A stretch of 60,001 nt of DNA, from the NCBI GenBank assembly GCA_015057165.1, contig SVEY01000004.1:76158-136158 (forward strand). Direction: 5' to 3'. This DNA comes from Lachnospiraceae bacterium (GTDB lineage Bacteria > Bacillota > Clostridia > Lachnospirales > Lachnospiraceae). A program made the position numbers and the translations under genes. Shown in pieces: positions 18,983 to 26,458 of this stretch. Numbering within the stretch: position 1 is the first letter of the stretch; the number at the start of each line of letters is the position of its first letter. The notes beneath the pieces were generated by a model that did no database searches, had not been told where the DNA came from, and saw only the letters and a program-made list of their open reading frames with translations.

Positions 18983-20722
18983 TTACGCATATCTGCAAAC
19001 TGTATAATTCATATCTAGTACATATTGGTATTCAACAGTCTTCGACAATTTCTTGAGCAACCCATAATTAGAAGTTATTATCTTCTGATTAGCCTTTTCA
19101 TCATCTAAATAAATACATTTTCCATCATCAATTATCATAAGGATAGCACTACTCTCTAGGAAGCGTATCATAACCTGAATATCAACCTCTTGTGACTCGT
19201 GAGTTTTCTTAGCATATGCAGCCATCTCCTCTACACATAGTGCCGCTCTAAAAGCATGCTTATTGTTGATATTATGTTCACTAGCAAATGCTCTTATCTG
19301 TCGTGAGCAAGCTACTGCTTCATTAGGCGAAACAGTAATATATATATCCGTTTCTGTCTCTTCTCGTTTATTGTCTCTAACAATCTCCATATAATATCGA
19401 ATCACATTGGCAATTACAAGTATTAACTGTGAAACCAGATATGATAAAAATATCCATGGCGGAGCAAACAATTTGCTAAATATAAGAGCAAAAAGTGGCA
19501 ATGTTGCGTTTCCCACAATCGTAAGAATAGTAGAGAACTTATATATTTTCCTATTAGAAAAATAAAGTCTTAGTAGCTCATTAACTCCTATACAGATAAA
19601 ATATATTGAGAAAATTCTAAGAGATGCAATTCCTCCCTCAGGAATACTCTTTACTCCATGAATTGAATATATTATGGTCGGGAATGATTCAACCAGTACC
19701 AAAAAAATAATAGACAAAGCTGTGACAACAATAACTCCCTGTCTCATAAGAACACGAAGTCCTTTATAGTTCTTTGCACCGCAAAATAATCCACATATTG
19801 GTCGAACAGAACCTGTGACACTCATAATTAGAACATTAAGCAAGTTTAATGCAAAAGTACACACACCCTTAATAACACCACCACTCTCTCCAAAGGCCGA
19901 AAGCAGAATAGCAACTATTGCATAATTTTGTAATGTAAGCATTATTGAATTAGCTGCATCAGGAAGACCACGCACTATTATTTCTTTTGCTTCCCTAAGA
20001 GAAGGCTTCTCACCATCAGTCTTAAAAAGATCCGTTTTCCTAATTAAATATATCAGCGTAGTAGTGCATCTTACAAGATTCGCACCTGCAGTTCCATATC
20101 CTGCACCAGCAACCCCCATATCTAATGGGCCTACAAACAACAAATCAAGTGCCAGATTAACGCCACCTTCAAGGGCTGCAAGCCCCATAAGAACCTTCAT
20201 CTTACCTATTATCTGCAATTGAAGCACACCTATATTAGATACCATTCCAAGAGGTGAAGAAATCATAACTCCAATAGCATAACTCCATACAAGTGTATTC
20301 ATTTCAGGAGACAAATGATAAGATGCTATAATTGCGTACACAAGAGGAATCTGAGCAACAGTAATAAATATAGCCATAACAATCAATAATATTTTTAGCG
20401 TACTTCTAGTATGTCTCAGTCCGTTAAGATCAATCTTTCCCATTCCTTCCGATAGTCTTGTTGCTGCACCAGATGACAAAAGACAGGAAAGTACTCCAAT
20501 AGCTGCAGTTGCCGGTTGAAAAATACTAACAGATGAAAGCGCCTCACTTCCACAAAAATTACCAACAACAAGTCCATCTACAGTTATAAGAAGTAATGTT
20601 GAAATATTAGTAAGTAACATTGCCGGAAAAAACTGTTTAAGCTTTCTCTTAGTCAAATCACCGTCAAAATGAAATTCATTGCCTGTACGAAGTTTATTAA
20701 TATCTTGGTTTAACTCGTTCAT
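18983..20722 (-). CDS. MATE-family transporter with C-terminal HATPase (RsbW-like) domain
   Basis: Residues 1 to about 450 form a twelve-helix MATE exporter (LKQFFPAMLLTNISTLLLIT, GNFCGSEALSSVSIF, GAGYGTAGANLVR). The last about 115 residues (from EAVACSRQIRAFASEHN) form a domain like RsbW/SpoIIAB histidine-kinase-type ATPases: an N-box-like CVEEMAAYAKKTH, a G1-like MIIDDGKCIYL and a closing NYGLLKKLSKTVEYQY. The N-box Asn that holds Mg2+ in SpoIIAB aligns with Tyr, and the second Gly of D-x-G-x-G is Cys, so ATP use is doubtful. It is divergent from a SpoIIE-type phosphatase gene, the usual opponent of RsbW-type kinases. Start may also be a TTG at 20728, closer to AGGAG. Confidence 0.82.
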   Translation of the reverse strand: MNELNQDINKLRTGNEFHFDGDLTKRKLKQFFPAMLLTNISTLLLITVDGLVVGNFCGSEALSSVSIFQPATAAIGVLSCLLSSGAATRLSEGMGKIDLNGLRHTRSTLKILLIVMAIFITVAQIPLVYAIIASYHLSPEMNTLVWSYAIGVMISSPLGMVSNIGVLQLQIIGKMKVLMGLAALEGGVNLALDLLFVGPLDMGVAGAGYGTAGANLVRCTTTLIYLIRKTDLFKTDGEKPSLREAKEIIVRGLPDAANSIMLTLQNYAIVAILLSAFGESGGVIKGVCTFALNLLNVLIMSVTGSVRPICGLFCGAKNYKGLRVLMRQGVIVVTALSIIFLVLVESFPTIIYSIHGVKSIPEGGIASLRIFSIYFICIGVNELLRLYFSNRKIYKFSTILTIVGNATLPLFALIFSKLFAPPWIFLSYLVSQLILVIANVIRYYMEIVRDNKREETETDIYITVSPNEAVACSRQIRAFASEHNINNKHAFRAALCVEEMAAYAKKTHESQEVDIQVMIRFLESSAILMIIDDGKCIYLDDEKANQKIITSNYGLLKKLSKTVEYQYVLDMNYTVCRYA

Positions 20723-20811
20723 TTTCAAACATTCTCCTAAAAATATTATTTTTAATTATATCAGATAAATCCCATAATTATATACAAATATATCTTTATC
20801 ATCACATTTTA

Positions 20812-20840
20812 TTGAGTTGTTTTGTATCACAAGGTATAAT
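20812..20840 (+). promoter_or_regulatory. Promoter of the SpoIIE-type phosphatase gene
   Basis: TTGAGT and TATAAT with a 17-bp spacer, 52 bp upstream of the start codon. A second TATAAT follows 8 bp on. A GGAGGT site lies 12 bp before the ATG, slightly farther than usual. Confidence 0.65.
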
Positions 20841-20892
20841 GTCTTATAATAGTTACGTCTAAAGCAGGATAAATGGAGGTCTTCAGAAAACT

Positions 20893-22524
20893 ATGAAGAA
20901 AAAATCATTAGTCTCAAAATCAATTATACGATTAATGTATCTAGGACTTGTTATACTTATTAGCATTTCCGTTGTTTCGGGAATACAATTCTATAATACA
21001 TTAGAGTCAGAATATAAAGATAGTGGCAGTTCTTTTCTCCAGCTACTATCTAGTGAAATCGACACAGGTTACATCAAGGAAGTAAATAGTGCCGCAGACA
21101 AACCAGCCATGATTAACAATACATGGTACAACACAAATAGTTTTCTCCAAAGATGTGTTGAACTTGACAAGAAGTATATTACGATTAACGTTTTAATACC
21201 TGATGAAGAAAAGGGACAAGCGCTATATATATGGTCTGAATCAAATGATGATTCCCGAAAAAATCAACCTATGACTAACGCAAATCTTCCAAAAGAAGAA
21301 CTACTTAAAATGGGAGCTATAACTCTAAATCTCAATGATAATAATAACGATTTTTCAGACGACTTAATCTTACAATTAAAAGACGAGAAATTAACAGGTT
21401 TTCTAATAAAACCTCTATTTGATGAAAACAACAATATTATTGCGTTTATGGAATTAGAATTGGATTTATCAGAAATCCAAAAATCTATACTCAAACTAAT
21501 ATTATTTATTGCTATTTTTATAATTGCAATTCTTGCTCTTGCTTTGGAAATATATTTTTATTTTATCAAACGCGAAGTTATGCAACCTATCATACAATTA
21601 GAGGATGCCACATCAAATGTTGTTGACAAATTGAAGTCAGATTCTGTGATAGAACCTCTTAATATAAAAACAAATGATGAAATAGAAGCCCTCTCCCATT
21701 CATTTGAAGCAATGGAAGAGAACTTAAGAAACTACATTATAGAGAACAGAGAAATCGTATCAGAGCAGGAGAAAATACGAACAGAGCTTAATCTTGCTGC
21801 AAATATTCAAGCCGATATGTTAATAAAGTATTTTCCTCCTTTCCCTGAAAGAAAAGATTTCAACATATTTGCTTCTATGACGCCAGCCAAAGAAGTCGGT
21901 GGAGATTTCTACGATTTCTTCCTTGTGGACCACGACCACCTTGCTTTAGTTATTGCAGATGTGTCTGGTAAAGGAGTGCCTGCCTCGCTATTTATGATGC
22001 GTTCAATGCTCATGATTGAATCCCTCACTACCTTAACACGAAGCCCTTCAGAAATACTTGAAACCCTCAACAAAATGATTTGTGATAATAACGAAAGTAA
22101 AATGTTCGTAACTGTATGGCTTGCAATTCTTGATTTAAAAAGCGGTAAACTTACTGCAGCAAATGCAGGGCACGAATACCCTATTATTAAAACTCCAGGA
22201 AAAGGATTCGAATTATATAAAGACAAGCATTGTTTTATAGTAGGTGGAAAAAAGAAGGCAAAATATAAAGACTATGAAATAACTCTTGAACCTGGCTCTG
22301 TTATATTTGTATATACCGATGGTGTTCCAGAAGCCAAAAATGCAGAAGGTAAAATGTTCAAACTTGACGCCACAGTTGACGCCTTAAATTCTAATCCAAA
22401 TGACGATGTTGAAACGCTTACAAATAATGTCAAGAATAGCGTATCAGACTTTGTAAAAGACGCAGAACAATTCGACGATCTTACTATGCTTTGCGTTGAA
22501 TATCTAGGCCAGGAAGGAAAATAG
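20893..22524 (+). CDS. Membrane sensor with HAMP and SpoIIE/PP2C phosphatase domain
   Basis: A 543-residue RsbU/SpoIIE-like Ser/Thr phosphatase. Helix 1 is at about 14-32, an external sensing domain spans about 33-198, helix 2 about 200-222, a HAMP linker about 225-285, and the PPM catalytic domain about 300-540. Catalytic metal-binding motifs are present: KEVGGDFYDFF, ADVSGKGVPASLF, YTDGVPEA and QFDDLTML. Enzymes of this kind dephosphorylate anti-anti-sigma (STAS) proteins in partner switching. The divergent neighbour is a MATE transporter with an RsbW-like tail, which suggests the two act together. No STAS protein or sigma factor is adjacent. Confidence 0.92.
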   Translation: MKKKSLVSKSIIRLMYLGLVILISISVVSGIQFYNTLESEYKDSGSSFLQLLSSEIDTGYIKEVNSAADKPAMINNTWYNTNSFLQRCVELDKKYITINVLIPDEEKGQALYIWSESNDDSRKNQPMTNANLPKEELLKMGAITLNLNDNNNDFSDDLILQLKDEKLTGFLIKPLFDENNNIIAFMELELDLSEIQKSILKLILFIAIFIIAILALALEIYFYFIKREVMQPIIQLEDATSNVVDKLKSDSVIEPLNIKTNDEIEALSHSFEAMEENLRNYIIENREIVSEQEKIRTELNLAANIQADMLIKYFPPFPERKDFNIFASMTPAKEVGGDFYDFFLVDHDHLALVIADVSGKGVPASLFMMRSMLMIESLTTLTRSPSEILETLNKMICDNNESKMFVTVWLAILDLKSGKLTAANAGHEYPIIKTPGKGFELYKDKHCFIVGGKKKAKYKDYEITLEPGSVIFVYTDGVPEAKNAEGKMFKLDATVDALNSNPNDDVETLTNNVKNSVSDFVKDAEQFDDLTMLCVEYLGQEGK

Positions 22525-22531
22525 AATCAAT

Positions 22532-22574
22532 AAAAAATAGATTAGATACTGTTATAAGCATCTAATCTATTTTT
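22532..22574. terminator. Bidirectional terminator overlapping carD 3' end
   Basis: AAAAATAGATTAGAT and ATCTAATCTATTTTT form a perfect 15-bp stem with a 12-nt loop, with T runs on both strands. It serves the convergent phosphatase gene (ends 22524) and carD. The right arm contains the last codons and stop of carD. Confidence 0.9.
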
Positions 22575-23071
22575 ATTTTATCTAAGAATTTTTTTCTTAC
22601 ATCATCTATATCTTCATGAAATGAAAAGGCCATTTCTTCAAATAATTTCTTTCCAGCAATATCAAGCATCTTCTCATCTTGCGCCATAACTTTCTTGCCT
22701 TCCTTAATTCTAAGCAACCGTCTTGTATAAACGGTCTTAACAACCCTGGCAAGCTCTAAAGGCTCAAAACAAGCTATTTTTTCTTTGTATTTCTCCCCTC
22801 TTTGTCTATCATTATCGGCTTCAATTATTTCTAGGTCTAATACTTCATCATAGAGCTTTTCTAATTCTTCCTTTGGCTTAACATCTCTAACACGAACCTT
22901 ATCACTGTGTACAGGAGTAACCACCTGACTCTTTGTGTGATATACCGGAGCTAAGATATAATACAACTTCTCTGAGCCTCTTCCAGCTAACGCCATCTCT
23001 TTGATTTCGTCAACTGTACATACCCCATTTGTTTCGTGAACAAGATAATCGCCCACCTTATATTCCTTCAT
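22562..23071 (-). CDS. CarD/CdnL-family transcription regulator
   Basis: A 169-residue RNA-polymerase-binding factor. The N-terminal Tudor-like RID domain covers about residues 1-65 (YKVGDYLVHETNGVCTVDEI, YYILAPVYHTKSQVVTPV); the helical C-terminal part (about 75-165) resembles the DNA-contacting domain of CarD. The related protein in mycobacteria stabilises open promoter complexes. Its coding end lies inside the shared terminator. Confidence 0.88.
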   Translation of the reverse strand: MKEYKVGDYLVHETNGVCTVDEIKEMALAGRGSEKLYYILAPVYHTKSQVVTPVHSDKVRVRDVKPKEELEKLYDEVLDLEIIEADNDRQRGEKYKEKIACFEPLELARVVKTVYTRRLLRIKEGKKVMAQDEKMLDIAGKKLFEEMAFSFHEDIDDVRKKFLDKIKID

Positions 23072-23134
23072 AAATCCACCTAGTTTCTATATACAAAACA
23101 CACTATTTATTATAACACCTTTAAATCATTTTTT

Positions 23135-24265
23135 CTAGAACTTATATCCTTCATTTTCCTTAGTAAATTCTTCGTCCAGCCTATGTGAAATGCGTTTTTT
23201 TATGGAAACATTATGTCGAAGTCTCTTCTCACAATTATTAAGATTATTAACCTGTCTTTCCTTATCTTCTAAATCCATGCCGTTAATATAATCAACTACA
23301 TCTGTAAGCATTAATATTGACAGATACACAACGCCTAATAAATACTCCTTATAAAAGGTTACAGATTCATATGAGCTGTAAAGCGTTTGATACATATAAT
23401 AGATTAAATATGCTTTATATTTTTTTTGAAGTTCTGGATATTCTACAATCATCTTTTTACATTTTTTATCGAAATAATAATCTGCCTCTCCTGCAGTCAT
23501 TTGTCCAAATATTCTATTATACTTTTTTGAAAAATCATATAGAGCATCCTGGCTTCTAAATCTTCCATCACTTAAATCATTCATAATAACTTTGTCAATT
23601 AATGACATGGAATAAAAACCATATGAATACTCCTTTTCTTTATCACTATTTTCGACTATAGGAATTGTCTTAATATCAACATCCTGAGATAATACATGAC
23701 TATATAACCTTTTAAAATAATGATACAAATCTCTTAATACTTTAGGCAGAAATATATCCTTGTTAATATAATCTATGACCTTATCTCTTACATTTAGAAT
23801 ATCCTTATAGTATTTTTCATTAAACATGTCCTGAATCCACACAGGATCTATATTTTCCCCTTGGTATTCCTTTAAATATAAATTACCAAGGTTATCCAAA
23901 AAAAGCCTTGCAGTCATAGGGCATGATAGTTCAAATGTCACTTCCTTATCATCCCCTATCTGAATACTTCTTCTGGGATAAATGCGACAAACTTCTGGCA
24001 TCAAATCTTTCCTGCCCTTTAATTCAAGGCGACATAAACCATCCTTTGTCTCGTTTGCACAACGCCCAAAGAACTTTCTCACCTCTTTATTCTTCCCAGA
24101 TGTCATGGTTAAAAAAAGCCTAAGACCTTCTTTGCCACTCTCCTTCTTATAGTTATTGACAGTATTATCATCAATAGATATTTTCCAACCTCTACAACAG
24201 GTATTAGGACATTCTGATGCAAGGCATTTGAAATTGTCATAAAAGTTAATTACTCTTGTTCCCAC
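23135..24265 (-). CDS. fliB: Flagellin lysine-N-methylase homologue
   Basis: A 376-residue protein with the FliB/YkgJ-like cysteine pattern: FKCLASECPNTCCRGWKISI at the start, then RCANETKDGLCRL, PEVCRIYPR and LSCPMTARL; these probably hold an iron-sulfur cluster or zinc. FliB methylates lysines of flagellin in Salmonella. The start is a GTG at 24265 that overlaps the LysR gene end by 16 bp, so translation is coupled. No flagellar gene is in the window, so the substrate could be another protein. Family call is good; substrate is inference. Confidence 0.8.
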   Translation of the reverse strand: MGTRVINFYDNFKCLASECPNTCCRGWKISIDDNTVNNYKKESGKEGLRLFLTMTSGKNKEVRKFFGRCANETKDGLCRLELKGRKDLMPEVCRIYPRRSIQIGDDKEVTFELSCPMTARLFLDNLGNLYLKEYQGENIDPVWIQDMFNEKYYKDILNVRDKVIDYINKDIFLPKVLRDLYHYFKRLYSHVLSQDVDIKTIPIVENSDKEKEYSYGFYSMSLIDKVIMNDLSDGRFRSQDALYDFSKKYNRIFGQMTAGEADYYFDKKCKKMIVEYPELQKKYKAYLIYYMYQTLYSSYESVTFYKEYLLGVVYLSILMLTDVVDYINGMDLEDKERQVNNLNNCEKRLRHNVSIKKRISHRLDEEFTKENEGYKF

Positions 24266-25131
24266 GAATCTATATACTCCCTAATGTGCGATGAAAGAGC
24301 CTGCGCTGCTGTGCTAAGTAGTGCCTTATCTGAATAACAAATTCCAAGCACTCTATATTCCTTCGGCTCTAAAGGATAAGTATCTACATTTGCCGTATTA
24401 GTCTTAATAAATAGCGTTGGCATAATGGAAAGTCCTGCGCCACATTGAACCATGGCAATTGTTGACTGTTCATCTAATATGTGACAATTAGCACGTACTT
24501 CAAGCTGATGTTCATACAGATAACTATTCACATCCTTATTGTAACTATCCTGCTGCACAACAAATGGCTGATTCTTAAGTTCTTCTGGTGTTATTTTAGT
24601 AATATTCTTGTCAAAAAAACCTTTAGGTGATACACATAATAATTCATCCTTATAGAGTGCTTCAAATTCAAGGCCTTCACAAGCTTTCTCAGAAATTATT
24701 CCAATATCGATGGAACCTCTTTTTGCCCATTCACATACATCAGTATAAGAGCCTTGAAAAATCTGCAACTGTATATTGGGATGTATTTTATTAAATCCTG
24801 TTATAATATCAGGCATCCAGGCAAGACACACTGTGTTGGTACAGCCAATTTTGACAAATCCTGTCTCAAGCCCTCTCATATTATCAAGCGTCTGATTCAA
24901 TCCATTATTGGCTTGCAGAATCTTTCTTATGTATGGATACAGTTGTTCTCCCGTTGCAGTTAGTTTTATTCCATTCTTATCTCTTACAAACACAGCTGTT
25001 CCAATTTCTTCCTCCATAGATGATACTGCGTGGCTAACTGCAGATGGAGTAAGATGCATAAATTCGGCTGCCTTTGCAAAGCTTCCCTGTTCTATTATCT
25101 GACTAAAGATTTCATAGGATAAAAGTGTCAT
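24250..25131 (-). CDS. LysR-family transcription regulator
   Basis: A 293-residue regulator. The winged HTH covers about residues 1-60 (QGSFAKAAEFMHLTPSAVSH, EEEIGTAVFVRDKNG) and the effector domain about 88-285 (VKIGCTNTVCLAWMPDIITG). The start is the ATG at 25131 with GGGGAAG upstream; a longer frame reaching 25422 runs through the AT-rich repeats and is not real. Unusually for LysR, it is co-directional and overlapping with its neighbour fliB rather than divergent. A bulged hairpin lies 34 bp upstream. Confidence 0.9.
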   Translation of the reverse strand: MTLLSYEIFSQIIEQGSFAKAAEFMHLTPSAVSHAVSSMEEEIGTAVFVRDKNGIKLTATGEQLYPYIRKILQANNGLNQTLDNMRGLETGFVKIGCTNTVCLAWMPDIITGFNKIHPNIQLQIFQGSYTDVCEWAKRGSIDIGIISEKACEGLEFEALYKDELLCVSPKGFFDKNITKITPEELKNQPFVVQQDSYNKDVNSYLYEHQLEVRANCHILDEQSTIAMVQCGAGLSIMPTLFIKTNTANVDTYPLEPKEYRVLGICYSDKALLSTAAQALSSHIREYIDSWEQE

Positions 25132-25164
25132 TTCTTCCCCATTTCTCGTTGTTTTGTATCTATA

Positions 25165-25196
25165 GCAACATAATAAATGAATTTTATTCATGTTGC
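25165..25196. promoter_or_regulatory. Bulged inverted repeat upstream of the LysR gene
   Basis: GCAACATAATAAA pairs with TTTATTCATGTTGC leaving one bulged base and a 5-nt loop. It is 34 bp upstream of the LysR start, in the expected promoter or leader, so it could be an operator or a leader hairpin. Confidence 0.5.
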
Positions 25197-25284
25197 AAGT
25201 GAAAAAGTTGAACTTTACTAAACAAGCATAATTATTTAATATGTAATCAAACATTAAATGTTTTAGTAATCTTTTTTCTTTTTT

Positions 25285-25312
25285 AGGGGCAACAGAAGTT
25301 GCCTCTTTTTTG
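25285..25312 (+). terminator. Orphan rightward intrinsic terminator
   Basis: AGGGGCAAC, an AGAA loop and GTTGCCTCT (one G-T pair) are followed by six T on the plus strand. No plus-strand gene lies upstream; the minus strand lacks a T run after the hairpin. It may end a small RNA or be a remnant. Confidence 0.6.
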
Positions 25313-25320
25313 TTATTCCA

Positions 25321-25512
25321 AACTGAGCAAAGCTCAATGTTTCGAAAAACATTTAAATTCCCATACAAAATATAAAAATATATTTTTCTCAACTGAGCAA
25401 AGCTCAGTGTTTCGAAAAACATTTTTACAATTCACTATACAAAATATAAAAATATATTTTTCTCAACTGAGCAAGCTCAATGTTTCGAAAAACATTTTTT
25501 ATATTTTGTATA
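25321..25512. repeat. Three tandem 70-74-bp AT-rich repeats, each with hairpins
   Basis: Units at 25321-25390, 25391-25464 and 25465-25512 (last one shorter). Each starts AACTGAGCAAAGCTCA (a TGAGC/GCTCA hairpin), then ATGTTTCGAAAAACAT (a hairpin with CGAA loop). Units 1 and 2 continue to an AAAATATA/TATATTTT hairpin and end TTTTTCTC. The third ends with an inverted copy of the ACAAAATATAAAAA segment. They lie directly beyond the stop of the methyltransferase gene. Confidence 0.9.
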
Positions 25513-25533
25513 TTACTAATATCAAAAAAGAAT

Positions 25534-26328
25534 TCAACACACTCTTAGGATGTCTACTGTGTGGGCGCTGGCGCCTAGAAGATCAGGACGTTGACATACT
25601 GATAACTGGTATTTTATAAAGGCATCAAATTCTTCTTCAGATAACGAATTAAGCATTGATCTGAAATGATTAGCCGCTCCATCTGGAGAGAAGATTACTT
25701 CCCTACGTACATTCATTCCCTCGTTTACTTCATCAATATCCTCTAGTCTAACAAAGCTATATATTTTATCCTCATTATTAATGTGAAAAGATTTATCAAC
25801 ATTTCCGTTATCAATATCTTCTAGTATAGAATGTTCATTAAAGCCATGCATCAAAATCCCATACTCATTCATAATATAAGCAACAAATATAACTCCTCCT
25901 GGTTTTGTAATTCTTATGGCCTCTGATAATGCTTTCTTTCTATCGACGCTATTATCTAAATGATACATTGGCCCAAGAAGAAGTGTAACATCACTAATAT
26001 TATCATCTATAGCACGAAGCTTTCTTGCATCTCTTTTATAAGTAGTAAGCCTGCTAACCAGGTTATCATCCATCTTTGCTACATTTTGCTTAAGACGACC
26101 TAAGTTGTATCTAACTAAGTCAATTGCAATTACACTTTCTGCTTTATCTAAAAGCGACACAGTATATGCTCCTGCACCAGCGCCAATATCAACAATGGTC
26201 TTAGGCATTATTTCATCAATATATCTATTAATATAATGCATAGTTATCTCATATTCCACTTGTCCATGTCTTGTCTTAAGCCTTTTATCTTCGTTAAATT
26301 TATTATAGAATTCTTCAATCTTATTCAT
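25534..26328 (-). CDS. SAM-dependent methyltransferase, class I
   Basis: A 264-residue enzyme with a Rossmann-type SAM site (TIVDIGAGAGAYTVSLLDKA, acidic VIAIDLVRYN) and motif LLLGPMYHLDN. The C-terminus GASAHTVDILRVC is typical of a Lachnospiraceae group of small-molecule methyltransferases. The start at 26328 (MNKIEEF) has AAGGAAGG eight bases upstream; an in-frame start at 26355 is less likely. Substrate unknown. It is divergent from a GH13 gene. Confidence 0.85.
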   Translation of the reverse strand: MNKIEEFYNKFNEDKRLKTRHGQVEYEITMHYINRYIDEIMPKTIVDIGAGAGAYTVSLLDKAESVIAIDLVRYNLGRLKQNVAKMDDNLVSRLTTYKRDARKLRAIDDNISDVTLLLGPMYHLDNSVDRKKALSEAIRITKPGGVIFVAYIMNEYGILMHGFNEHSILEDIDNGNVDKSFHINNEDKIYSFVRLEDIDEVNEGMNVRREVIFSPDGAANHFRSMLNSLSEEEFDAFIKYQLSVCQRPDLLGASAHTVDILRVC

Positions 26329-26377
26329 AATAATGCCTTCCTTGTGTGCTACCATTTATTATAGCACAAAATTCACT

Positions 26378-26406
26378 TTGGCTTTTTTGTGCTTATGTAG
26401 TATAAT
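26378..26406 (+). promoter_or_regulatory. Promoter of the GH13 gene at 26459
   Basis: TTGGCT and TATAAT with a 17-bp spacer, about 50 bp upstream of the start codon; AAGGAG precedes the ATG. Confidence 0.65.
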
Positions 26407-26458
26407 AATCAATAAACAGGCACAAGATGTGCTATTTTAATATTTAAGGAGAATTATT

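Larger units (their letters stand above)
25132..25533. other. Gene-free 400-bp region with hairpin, orphan terminator and tandem repeat
   Basis: Between the LysR gene and the methyltransferase gene, both leftward. It contains a 13-bp bulged hairpin (25165-25196), a rightward terminator-like hairpin (25285-25312) and three tandem AT-rich units (25321-25512). A small RNA on the plus strand ending at 25312 is possible. No ORF with a plausible ribosome site is seen. Confidence 0.6.

Noticed and set aside
25132-25422. N-terminal extension of the LysR protein by 97 residues
   Set aside because: It would run through AT-rich repeats; the ATG at 25131 has a good ribosome site and gives the normal family length.
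25321-25512. CRISPR array
   Set aside because: The units are contiguous with no unique spacers of constant length, and no cas gene is near.
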